Assembly: GCA_900073065.1 (NCBI GenBank)
Contig: FJOG01000045.1
Coordinates: 305,640 to 323,725, forward strand
Direction of reading: 5' to 3'
Length of the DNA stretch: 18,086 nucleotides
Source: Phialocephala subalpina
Taxonomy: Eukaryota > Ascomycota > Leotiomycetes > Helotiales > Mollisiaceae
Part shown: positions 1-8,940 of the stretch, piece by piece
How positions within the stretch are numbered: position 1 is the stretch's first letter
Layout of the letters: each line of letters begins with the position of its first letter
The notes under the pieces: generated by a model
The model's database searches: none
Told to the model about the DNA's origin: nothing
The model's input: only the letters and a program-made list of their open reading frames with translations
Made by a program: the position numbers and the translations under genes

Positions 1-250
1 ATTATATTATTATATTATTATATTATTATATTATTATATTATTATATTATTATATTATTATATTATTATATTATTATATTATTATATTATTATATTATTA
101 TATTATTATATTATTATATTATTATATTATTATATTATTATATTATTATATTATTATATTATTATATTATTATATTATTATATTATTATATTATTATATT
201 ATTATATTATTATATTATTATATTATTATATTATTATATTATTATATTAT
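1..250. repeat. 8-bp AT satellite (ATTATATT)n
   Basis: The first 248 bases are 31 uninterrupted copies of the 8-mer ATTATATT, followed by a 2-base partial copy; the array continues off the left edge, so its true length is unknown. It contains no G or C. Copies are identical, which points to recent slippage expansion or an assembly collapse or extension. From 251 it passes into diverged AT-rich DNA. Confidence 0.97.
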
Positions 251-1358
251 AATATTTATATTATTTATAAATAATATTTCGAGCTTCAATTAAAAAATAT
301 TTATTATTTCTTTATAATAAATTATTTATAAATAAATATATAAAAAAATTAATTACTTTATTATACTTTAAAGCCCCTTAAAAGCCCCTTGGAATTATAA
401 GAGCTTCGGCCCTAATTTCCGATAGTTTCTTGGGCTTACTCCCTAAAAAATACAGCGCACGTGCGTTATAGGGGCTTATAGGGCAGAATTAGTGAAAATG
501 CCCTGTAGTCCTGGCACTTTTGTAACCGACCTCCGTACTCTTGTTTTAATCTCGAATTCTAAGACTGCAGGCTGAGATCGAAGATGTATCGTAGCCCCTG
601 GTTGTATCTATACTTCGAACCATATTTTGATAACTGCGTGTCAGTATTGCAAGGCTGAATCGTCCGTGAGAAAGGTTCAGTACAGAGGTAGCATCTAACA
701 CCTCCCTCTCTTGACAGCCGCACACTTAAAGTCTAACACTTTTGGAGTGCTTCCTTCTCAGATTAGGGAGTTGTGTCTCTTAATTGACATCACGTCCTCG
801 AATCAAACCGTGTTTACAGGTGGAAATTTCTTGTGCTCCTCTAATCATGCCAGAAGGGCAGCAACCTCTAATGTTAGCAATGCACCTGAGGGCTTGAAAT
901 ACCTATCAAACTTCGATACTTGAGACCAGAACCTCGCAAGAAGAAGTTCATTCTAGTAATCTTAATGCTAATCAAACAATTCCATTGGGAACTTACGGTT
1001 GCCGTATAATAGGATTAGCGTGTTTTGCTTCCGAATTCGCGTTGGTTATTGATCACGTATAATAGTATCTCCTTCCATATATAATATAACTCAAGGGTAA
1101 TCTCACAAACCCTATATCCTTATTCTCCTCCTTAATTAAATTTATAAACTTAATAATACCATTCTTTGCCCACAAACTGGTGCTCCACCTACGTAGCATC
1201 TCATAATTCGGAAAGACCGACGACTATTCGCACCTGCTCTTCCTGCCTTCGCATCTACTCAAATATCCTCAGACTTTCTTCAATCCCTCTCCCCACAATA
1301 TCGCCCTGCTGTTCAAACATCCAGTTGTTTCTTTTACAGAGGTCCTCAACACAACATA
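251..1358. other. gene-poor flank, AT-rich at its left end
   Basis: Bases 251-360 are almost pure A/T with short degenerate repeats (AATAAAT, TTATTTATAAA). From about 361 base composition becomes mixed. A perfect 10-nt palindrome, CGCACGTGCG, lies at 456-465, and a short direct repeat (AAAGCCCCTT) lies near 370-390. Open frames here (for example 711-923 and 1166-1381) are short, lack recognisable domains and look like chance. The pyrimidine-rich stretch 1230-1355 just before 1359 is a plausible old promoter/leader for the P450 pseudogene. I see no gene. Confidence 0.6.
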
Positions 1359-3004
1359 ATGGCGGTTTTCACAAGCTCTAGCACTCTTGTCCTTTCAATC
1401 TTTGCATTTGTACTCTATAGCATTGGCCTCGTTTTATACCGCCTCTTTTTCAGCCCGATCTCAAAATCCCGCACTAATACGTTGGGCCAGTTGCCTTCTC
1501 AAACTCTAGTATCAGGAATAAACATCCGTTCTACACCGGTCAATTCGGCAATCCAAATACAGCCTTCAGTGCCGTGGGCCATGACCTCCATCGGATGCGC
1601 AGACAAACTTTGAACTCTTCCTTCTCGAAGGCTTCAATTGTTCGATTAATGCCTGTCATTTCATCCATGATCGCAAAATTATGTTCAAGACTCGACGAAT
1701 TTAGGGGAATGGTTGTCCAGTAGACATCAAGCTAGTTTACACTGGCTTCACGACAAATCTGGTAACTAGATACTCGCTGAACAGTAGCATGAACTTGCTC
1801 GATAGTCCTGACTTCTCACCACGCTGGAAGGAGGCACTCAAGGACGCGGCCCACATAACTAAGTGGACGAAGCAATTCCCGTAGCTATTCAAAATTCTCA
1901 AAAGCATGCCTAAATAGATAGTAAAGATTTTGAATCCGAATCTGATGATGGTGTTGGAAATGCAGAGAGTAAGTGCTTCGAATACCTCTTTAAATCTCTT
2001 GTCATAATGCGAGTGATCCTAATAATGATAGAACATTAGAACACAAGTCCTGCAGATCATGGAAGACAAAGAACCAAAATCAGACCTCTCTTACGACCTA
2101 CTCCTGCCACGCACAGTTCTTCACGCTCTCTGGAATAATCCAATTTTCCCCCAGAAGAAAAAAGCATCGGTCACCTAGGAGAAGTTGGCACAGATATCAT
2201 TTTTGCCGGAGGCGATAATACGGCCAATGCGCTGTCGATCACTACTTATCATCTCCTGAATACACCAAGAGCGTTGGAGAGGTTGAAAACAGAGTTAGAG
2301 GGAGCATCACCGGACAAGAATGGGGTTTGGGAGTTGTATATTGCGGAAGGATTGCCCTATCCGGTAGGCATCTGCCCCGTTACAGCTGTAATCAGCTAAT
2401 ATCGTCACAGACGGGAGTAGTCCTGGAAGGTTTGAGGTAACAAAGCTCTCCAAAACTAGTTTCGGGAATACTTCGATGCTCACAACAAGGCAGGCTCTTC
2501 TACGGTGTCTCGAGTCGTCTCAGTCGCATTGCACCACATGAAGTCCTGAAATTCCAAGACTGGGAAATCCCCGCCGGAGTAAGCATCAATTCCTAGCCTT
2601 GCTTGTATCTAACATCCACAAACTTACCATACGCGTATCCAGACACCCGTAAGCATGACATCCGTTCTGATGCATCACAATGAACAAATATTCCCGGTCT
2701 CTCACTCTTTCCTTCCTGAGCGCTGGGCCGGCGAACCGGATGGTGGACGTGCTCTTGTGCGGTATCTTGTTCCGTTCTCGAAAGGATCGAGACAGTGTGT
2801 TGGGCTTAAGTACTGTTCCCCTTCCTTCCACAGGGAGGGAGGTATTGTGTTGATAAAAAAAGCCTAGCAAAAGCGGAAATCTTCCTGGCGCTCGCAACTG
2901 TCTTTAGAAGATATGAAATGGAGTTGTTTGAGCCGGTATTTGAGAGGGATATACAGGTAAAGCCCATTCTCATACTCTCTGTTGCTCTGAGAGCCGGAGC
3001 TTGA
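1359..3004 (+). pseudogene. cytochrome P450 pseudogene (fungal microsomal type)
   Basis: This was a membrane-anchored heme monooxygenase of the fungal CYP65/trichothecene-hydroxylase-like kind; substrate unknown. Seen in order: an N-terminal hydrophobic anchor ending LYRLFFSP (1359-1460); after a frame change, FYTGQFGNPNTAFS and HRMRRQTLNSSFSK (1520-1710); LDSPDF (about 1800-1815); the I-helix AGGDNTANA (about 2205-2230); the K-helix EGLR (about 2425); PERW (about 2720); and the heme loop [10 protein letters not shown] (about 2775-2805). Five introns can be placed: about 1969-2040, 2364-2410, 2437-2493, 2579-2642 and 2810-2862. Damage: about 60-70 residues expected after the anchor are missing, with a frame change; a 1-base frameshift near 1703 leads to a stop at 1721; and TAG stops at 1882 and 1915 stand where the family has Trp. 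TGG-to-TAG is the change RIP produces (CpA to TpA on the other strand). The 3' half is still nearly intact, so inactivation may be fairly recent. Confidence 0.88.
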
Positions 3005-3389
3005 GAGCTACTAGGTTATTTTTGACTACCTCGAAAATATGTCTTGTGATGTGTCTTGGGAGCTCGGCTCATTAACTCTCTCCAAAAAAGCGCATACTAA
3101 CGAGAAACGGTTTAAGCATGATATGTTTCGCCGATGCCGAGCAGGGAGAGCAAGGGCATCAGGGTTGTGCTGAAGCAATACAGGGCGGGGAAAGGGGTGA
3201 GAGCTTGTTGTCGTGCTACATGAGATGATTGGCCCATGAGTAAAACTTGCGGTTTGTCGAGCAGTCAGATGAAGATGAGGCAATGAGCTATGGGCTATGA
3301 GAGGACACTGTTGAAATAGCTTTCACAAGTAATTATGCTTGAAATGCCCTTTGCTCACGCAGAACATCGATATAAATGCCACGAATAAC

Positions 3390-3565
3390 ACTCCCATATC
3401 CTCATTGCCCTCCATTTGCAATCATCCAATCAGTCCTATAGCCTTCCCTTCCGTCTATCAACAGTGGGTCTGGCAGCTCTAACACCCGCAGTTCTTGCAG
3501 CTAATAAGAAGAACAATATCAACGAATTCTTTTATCCTTGTCGCAATTCAATGTTTCTTAAATAG
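3390..3565 (+). pseudogene. possible remnant of a small secreted protein gene
   Basis: The frame ending with TAG at 3563-3565 reads a signal-peptide-like stretch, LPFRLSTVGLAALTPAVLAA, followed by a polar segment with NKKNN and one Cys. The composition (short basic part, hydrophobic core, small residues ending AxA) is typical of a cleavable secretion signal. A TATA-like box about 60 bp upstream and a C/T-rich leader fit a fungal promoter. There is no ATG in frame ahead of the hydrophobic core, so as it stands it would not be translated. It could be a decayed gene, the second exon of an unseen gene, or chance. Confidence 0.22.
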
Positions 3566-3678
3566 CACCTACGTTTGATAGACAAGGTCTTGATATAATC
3601 TCCTGATCATCTGTTGCACCAGGATATGCCAGAATTCGCGGCAGGCTTGGCTTTAATACCCGATAAATAGCATCGATA

Positions 3679-3733
3679 AGAATCGATATTAGAATCATTT
3701 AAGAATTGATTTTTTCAATTTAATATCGATTCT
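3679..3733. repeat. AT-rich inverted repeat, nested hairpin
   Basis: AGAATCGATATTA (3679-3691) is the exact reverse complement of TAATATCGATTCT (3721-3733). Inside, AATTGA (3704-3709) pairs with TCAATT (3715-3720) across a T-rich loop. The right arms are contiguous and the left arms are separated by a 12-nt bulge, so the whole can fold as one long stem with a one-sided bulge. It lies in a 200-bp AT-rich block and may be a relic of a transposon end. Confidence 0.7.
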
Positions 3734-4444
3734 CGGCTTAAGATTAGAACTTTTAACAAGAGTAATATTTCGGGTTTTATATAAAATAAATAAAATAAAT
3801 TTTATATTAAAACCAAATTTAATTCGCGGAATATTATAATTTATATTCTTTTATTTTCGTATTTTAATTAGCTTTTACTATAGCCACACATATATCTCGC
3901 GATACCATACTTCTAGATTATAAGTCTGAGATGAAAGTCCTTTAGTTTATTGGACTTTGGAAGAAATTGAGTTTTGGTCGTGATTCACAGATTGTTCCCC
4001 GGGTGCCGTAGGGTGCCCCTACGACTGTGCTGACAAACAGCAACGACATCTCCCTTCTCCGCGTTTATATCTCGGGATATGACTTGCCCATAGCCTATCT
4101 CCTGGTCTTGCCCCGCTCGGCACTGCATTTCGTCATAACAGGCCCCCACCCGGACTTTCCGAGCTATCTAATCCTATGAGCATACATGCATAGATGCTGA
4201 CAATGCGTGCAGCTAGGTGGTTACACAACTGCGAGTGCAAAGCGATGATTTAAGGTTTGAGTTCGAGCTGTGATTAGTTGGCGAAAGTGTTTCTCCATGG
4301 AAATGCATTTCTCCTCAGTTGTAGCCTAGGAAAAGGCGTCGCTGGTGTCAAGGATGGAAACCCTATTGAGTAAAAGTCGTATGATTTGAGCAATGGGATA
4401 GTTGTGAGAGGGTATTGTGAGAGCGGGGATTTTGCAATGAAGGA

Positions 4445-4452
4445 ATATATAT
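4445..4452 (+). promoter_or_regulatory. TATA-like box upstream of the P450nor gene
   Basis: ATATATAT lies about 100 bp before the proposed ATG at 4554, a usual spacing for a fungal core promoter with a short leader. The sequence between is A/C-rich (CAACAACAATTCAACAACG type) close to the ATG, as in fungal leaders. Assigned from position and sequence only. Confidence 0.35.
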
Positions 4453-4553
4453 GAAGGAGACTTGCCGGAATTCTTGGGCCTTCATTGTCTCTTGCATTTT
4501 AATTTTGGAGTGTAAGTCCGGTAACAACAATTCAACAACGAAATCACAATCCA

Positions 4554-5990
4554 ATGTGTAAGAATTCAAACTTCGTCATGAAATAAATGTAGGGACTGAG
4601 CCTTCATAACAGCAGCACCCAAGTTTCCATTTGCTCGTCCCTCAGGGACCGAGCCACCCCTCGAGTATGCGCATCTTCGAGCCACTGAGCCCGTTTCTCA
4701 GGTTGAGCTGTACGATGGAAGTCTTGCCTGGTTGGTAGTCAAGCATAAGGATATCTGCAGTGTGTTAACCGATCAGCGATTGTCAAAGGTTTGATTTCCT
4801 TTCTAGGCATTGGGAACCATTCGCAGAGAGAATTTCAATGTCCCATTGAACAATACTAAGAAGAGATAGCAACGTACACGTCCTGGCTTTCCAGAATTGT
4901 CTTCTGGAGGAAAGGAAGCAGCGAAGAACAAGCCTACGTTCGTGGACATGGACCCGCCGCAGCACATGCAACAGCGGAGCATGGTGGAGTCACTTTTTAC
5001 TCGAGAGCACATCGATAGCATGCGTCCACAGATCCAGAAGACAGTGGACTCACTGCTTGATGGCATTGCCAAGAACGGCAGCGCTCAACCTACTGATCTC
5101 GGCGAGAAGTTTGCCGTTCCCGTCCCTTCCTATGTAGGTCGCTTGACTCTGGAAAGGAATTGTGCTGATTGTGCGAGACTATCTATGGCATTCTCGGAGT
5201 CCCGTTCTCGGACCTAGAGCGCCTGACAACATTTGCAGCCATCCGTGGTAATGGTTCTGCCACCGCATCAGAAGCTTCGAATGCAAACGCAGCCCTGTTG
5301 GAATACATGGGGCAGCTCGTTGAAGAACGCCTCTCTGAGCCTAAAGACGATCTCATCAGTCTTCTTGTCAGAGAACAGGTCGTTCCTGGACATTTGAATA
5401 AAGATGATGCTGTTCAGATTGCATTCTTGCTTCTCGTTGCTGGAAATGCAACTATGACAAGTATGATTCTGCTCGGTGTGATAACTCTTCTACAACACCC
5501 AGAGCAGCTTGAGCTTTTGAAGAGTGACCCCAAGAAGTGGACTGCTCCCTTTGTTGAAGAATTATGCAGGTTCCATACCGCTTCTGCTCTCGCAACGAAG
5601 AGAGTCGCGAAAGAAGATGTTGTGATTGGTGGGAAGTTGATCAAGGCTGGAGAGGGTATCATTGCTGCTACCCAGTCTGGAAATAGAGATGAAGATGTAT
5701 TCCCCAATGCTAATGTTTTCGACATGAAAAGATCGAGAGGGAAGGAAGAAGCCCTAGGATATGGCTGGGGAGAGCATCGATGTGTCGCAGAGTGGTTGGC
5801 TAGAGCGGAATTGGAGATTGTATTCGGTAAGTGACTCGTGTGCCGCTGTTGTATACCTCCGCTAACTCTATAACCAGCCACGTTGTGGCAAAAGTTGCCG
5901 AACTTGAGGCTGGCGATTGCGTTTGAAGAGGTGAAGTACTCACCACCGAAGAAAGACGTTGGCCTTAGTGAACTGCCTATCGTCTTCTAA
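4554..5990 (+). CDS. CYP55: cytochrome P450 nitric oxide reductase (P450nor, CYP55)
   Basis: A soluble heme enzyme that reduces two NO to N2O using NADH directly, in fungal denitrification and NO detoxification; cytosolic or mitochondrial in known members. Proposed exons 4554-4557, 4613-4788, 4870-5133, 5178-5826 and 5878-5990 (stop 5988) give 401 aa; Fusarium P450nor has about 403. The introns (55, 81, 44 and 51 bp) are GT-AG and keep phase. Motifs: KFPFARPSG at the N-terminus, [19 protein letters not shown] (about 80-98), I-helix VAGNATM (about 235-241) typical of CYP55, ExxR as EELCR (275-279), [10 protein letters not shown] (281-290), and heme loop [11 protein letters not shown] with ligand Cys350. 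The usual Phe of the heme loop is Tyr here. The start is inferred: ATG plus one base (ATGT), then intron 4558-4612, gives M-S-A-P-K. Without that intron the frame opens at a non-ATG codon (ATA, 4606) behind an in-frame TGA at 4597. No sign of decay, unlike the neighbouring P450. Confidence 0.93.
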
Positions 5991-6401
5991 GTTACAACGT
6001 CTGTTGAGGTATTAATCCGGGCTTTCTTCTCAATGATATAATGAACGGAATGCCATTTCCGAACGGTTTGGAGATGTTCCTTTAAGTGCCTTCAGCGGAT
6101 GTTTCCCTAGAGGACTTTTCATGAGGTGATGACAAAGTAGTTTTGATGCTATGGACAACTTTTGACCTGAATGCTGGCAATTGTTGGAGGTTGCGGTTAC
6201 TAAAACTGTCTAGGATAGCCTCATGTCCTCATAGGCAATTAAAACAGTGACGAATAAATGGGTTACGTGTTCGAAGCCCTCGCTGGAGCTCGATCATTGA
6301 TCAGTCTTGCGTGAAGGCAAACTGGAGGGCCTTAGTCGATAGTGCGAATTCCCTATATTTTCTGTCTCGGCATCGGGAGGACAATCACGAAGGACAAATC
6401 G
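5991..6401 (+). other. downstream spacer of the P450nor gene
   Basis: No ORF with recognisable features. Mixed composition with several AATAAA-like A/T stretches (for example AATAAATGGG near 6252) that could serve polyadenylation. An open frame already runs from 6342 into the next gene model, so part of 6342-6401 may be its 5' coding sequence rather than spacer. Confidence 0.5.
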
Positions 6402-7666
6402 GTGATGGCCTCGAATTATATAATGAGAGTTCTCCCCCATCGTTTTGGAAGGAAATATCGCTCTGCTTGTTCTCGTCACAGAGCCTCACACCCATTTTCC
6501 AGAGCCTCGAGCCACCACCGTTTCCCGCATTTCGATATGCGTTCAGTCCAAGCCACTAACCCCGACGACACATCATTAGGCCCCAACACCCGCTTGGATG
6601 AATGCCGATATGCAAGCATATATGAGTCATTTGGTGGTAATGATTTGCTTTTGACGTGGGAGTTGGTCGATGCTTCGGTCTGGTAAGGCTTTTCGTCCCC
6701 ATGATCTCGCTTGTAAATCACCTCTACAGTTCTTTAGCGTCAGGCTTAACTACCACATCTCCCAACTTCAAAGGCTCAGCCATTTTCGAAGAAGAGGCAT
6801 CTTCCTTGTCAGACATAGATTTATGGAACTCAGATCCAGCATTGCGATACGACAAGCAAGGGAAAGATTGAGCGCACTTGACACCACCCACGAAGGGAAT
6901 GAGAGGAAAGCCAAAGAAGCAGAAGTACTCTTTAAGGATATCACTGCGCTGGACTTCAACGATTTGAAAATTCAATCTGCGAGGCAACAAGAAGCGCAGG
7001 TGCAAAACGACGTGTCAGCTATACGGCCCCCCTTCGCTTATGGTGACTTCAAGTATTATTCAAAGAAGAAAGTCCAAGGCCTTGAAAGGGTTGGCAGCGC
7101 AAAAGTCAAGGTGTTCGGAAGAAAAACGCCACTTTTTGAAGGTACGAGACGATCTCGAGGCAGAGAAACACAAGGAACGACAAATCCTAGATCTTCATCT
7201 CAAAAATTGCAAGGAAGCAGCAGAGGAAAAGCAAAAGGTGGAACGGAACATGTTCTCGATATCAACTCCTCCCAACTGCGCTCTTGTGTGCGGCACGGAC
7301 TACCAGCACCACAAAGACAACAATCAAATCGCCTATGCTCAGACGGAGGGATATCAGATGCTTTCGAGTGGCCTGTGGGTGGCTCCACCAGACACTTCGA
7401 AATCCGAGAGTGGACATTATGGCCATAGTAGCATCAGCCAAGGGAACAGCTGGGGATGCGCTGCTGGCGTGGGATATAATTATGGAAGCTCTGGGTTAGG
7501 AGATTCGGGAGGGTACTCAGGCGGATACTCGGGCGGGGGAGGAGATGGCGGCGGCGGTGGGGCAGGGTCTGGAGGGGGGTGTGGTGGAGGAGGTGGTGGC
7601 GGAGATGGCGGAGGCGGTGGAGGGGGAGAAGGAGGAGGTGGAGGAGGGGGGTGTGCTGGTGGTTGA
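6402..7666 (+). CDS. unrecognised coiled-coil protein with glycine-rich tail (frame unresolved)
   Basis: I do not recognise this protein. One open frame (from Met at 6402, or 6342) starts Arg/His/Ser-rich and acid-poor, then reads GPNTRLDECRYASIYESFGG. A good intron (GTAAGG at 6683 to CTACAG at 6729) joins it to an acidic stretch with FEEEASSLSDIDLWNSD, which stops at 6869. From about 6850 a different frame carries a charged, coiled-coil-like segment (NERKAKEAEVLFKDI, SARQQEAQVQND). A possible intron, about 6999-7070 with acceptor AAAG, returns to the previous frame: EEKRHFLKVRDDLEAEKHKE, EAAEEKQKVERN, a Tyr/Ser/Gly region, then about 50 residues nearly all Gly, stop 7664-7666. The change of frame near 6860 is not explained by any normal intron, so this may be a pseudogene with a 1-base deletion, or my exon choice is wrong. 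End coordinates are firmer than exon structure. It is convergent with the Ccc1 gene. Confidence 0.35.
7500..7663 (+). repeat. GGN-rich minisatellite coding a poly-glycine tail
   Basis: Imperfect repeats of GGAGGNGGN/GGCGGAGGT units, purine- and G-rich on this strand, translate to a run of Gly with scattered Asp, Ser, Cys, Glu and Ala, preceded by two GGYSGGYS units. Such tracts change length by slippage. Different frames continue past the stop (to 7772 and 7944), so a small length change here would alter the C-terminus. Confidence 0.8.
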
Positions 7667-7969
7667 GGTGGAATCTGAGTCTGATATGCTCAAACCAAAA
7701 TTGCCAGCAATACTTTTATTGGAGAATTTCAGAAAATGCGACTCAGGAAACAGAGCTTTCATGGAGAACTGAAAATATCATGGTAGAGAAAAGAGTCAAG
7801 GATGCACTCTTCGCGACCAAAGAATTAGGAGACTTCCCAGTCAGCAGCCCGTTGCGCTTGCAAGGAGTGCATGAAGTTGTGCATATCGAGTTGAGTAGTT
7901 CCAGCGAGCGTGTTCCAATCTCCAATTTTGACCATAAACATTAATTTATTCATTTTTTATAGTTCCCTA
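7667..7969. other. spacer between convergent genes
   Basis: This 300-bp stretch separates the ends of the Gly-rich gene (+) and the Ccc1 gene (-). The frame ending at 7944 gives a rather protein-like tail (VEKRVKDALFATKELGDFPVS), which could be an alternative C-terminus if the Gly tract shifts frame, but nothing confirms it. A T-rich stretch at 7943-7962 is a possible 3' processing region. Confidence 0.4.
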
Positions 7970-8940
7970 TTATCCCAAAGCGCCAGCATGGTCGTTGAAG
8001 AATCTTACAATCCCCATCGCTGCACCGGCTGCTAGACTTCCAACAACAACCATCTCAATCCCACCTCTCACACCAAGTAAACTCTTTCTCCAACCTTTCC
8101 ATCCGGACACAAAACATGTTTTAGTGTATCCGAATGTAAAGAGTGCCACAATCATGATCGCCACAGACCATGCGAGTCCTCTTCTCACGCCCTCAACGAA
8201 GAAATATGGAAGCAAGGGTATGAAGCCTCCAATAAAGTAGCCCAATGCAATCGTCAACGCACAAGTTATAGCTCTCGATGATTCGGGTGGTGGGAGGGAG
8301 TGTTCGAAGCGCATTAGGAAGGCTGTGAGGTGTGGGGATGTGGACAGATGGGTTGTGAGGTCGTTGATTGTAGAGGATGGGACGTCGAAACTCTCGAATA
8401 ACTCAGTCACAGTTCGTTCAGCGGCCGCAGGGTCGTTGACCACCAACTCCTCCGTCTCTTGCAAGGTCGCATTATACGAATCCCTATTCCAACAGTCAGA
8501 ACTAGAAATTCGGAAGTGAAGAGGGAGGAGAAATACCTTTCACTCTTCGCACCAAGATATCCACCCAATCCCATACTAATAGCACCAGCAATCAACTCTG
8601 CCATTCCGCCATACACAACCACTTTCGTGCTTCCGATCGCAGATAGCCCAGCTGTCAAGGCGAATGGAACTGTGAGTCCATCACTCAACCCAATGATCGC
8701 ATCTGAGATAACCCTCGCGTCAACTTTCCAGCTCTTTCGTTCGGTCTGCGAAGGAGGAGACAGTTTCTCAGATATCTCTTCTCGCAAAGCTTGGGATTCG
8801 ACGTCGGAGCTTCGACTTGAGCTTGAGAGTGTGGGGGAAGAGGCCCATGATTCGGAGGAGGAGTCTGAGAGGAGAGTGTCAGTGTCTGATGAAAGGATGG
8901 GCTTTGATGGAGCAATTGAGCGGGAGAAGTGTGTATTCAT
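7970..8940 (-). CDS. CCC1: Ccc1/VIT-family vacuolar iron (Fe2+/Mn2+) transporter
   Basis: Ccc1/VIT proteins move cytosolic Fe2+ (and Mn2+) into the vacuole, in exchange for protons, for storage and detoxification. Two exons, 8940-8537 and 8483-7970, are separated by a 53-bp intron (GTATTT to AATAG). The join is phase-consistent, reads KSERDSYNATLQE and gives 305 aa. Residues 1-70 are a Ser-rich cytosolic tail. The core is ISDAIIGLSDGLTVPFALTA (78-97, TM1 with the metal-site Asp), then MAELIAGAISMGLGGYLGAKSE (113-134, TM2 with conserved Met/Glu). A Glu-rich cytosolic segment (136-205) and three C-terminal hydrophobic segments (about 205-228, 236-257 and 275-295) follow. Length and topology fit the family. 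It is divergent from the FAD oxidase across a 1.7-kb spacer. In other ascomycetes such genes are iron-regulated (HapX/CCAAT); I could not identify a firm site here. Confidence 0.95.

Larger units (their letters stand above)
3005..4444. other. non-coding spacer between the two P450 loci
   Basis: No intact gene. A TATA-like box (ATATAAAT, near 3370) and a pyrimidine-rich leader precede a possible decayed secreted-protein frame ending at 3565 (listed separately). Bases 3660-3860 are very AT-rich with an inverted repeat. Bases 3900-4440 are mixed sequence without a supported ORF, apart from a small hairpin at 4007-4023. Confidence 0.6.

Noticed and set aside
1..250. CRISPR-like or telomeric array at the left edge
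   Set aside because: It is a gapless 8-bp microsatellite without spacers and without G.
711..923. 70-codon frame before the P450 pseudogene
   Set aside because: No motif, signal or homology sign; length is within chance expectation.
4606..4608. ATA at 4606 as proof that the P450nor gene lost its start codon
   Set aside because: A canonical intron 4558-4612 restores an ATG and a family-like N-terminus, which is simpler than start loss in an otherwise intact gene.
5414..5881. 155-codon open frame antisense to the P450nor gene
   Set aside because: It mirrors the conserved coding strand of CYP55, with no domain or promoter of its own.
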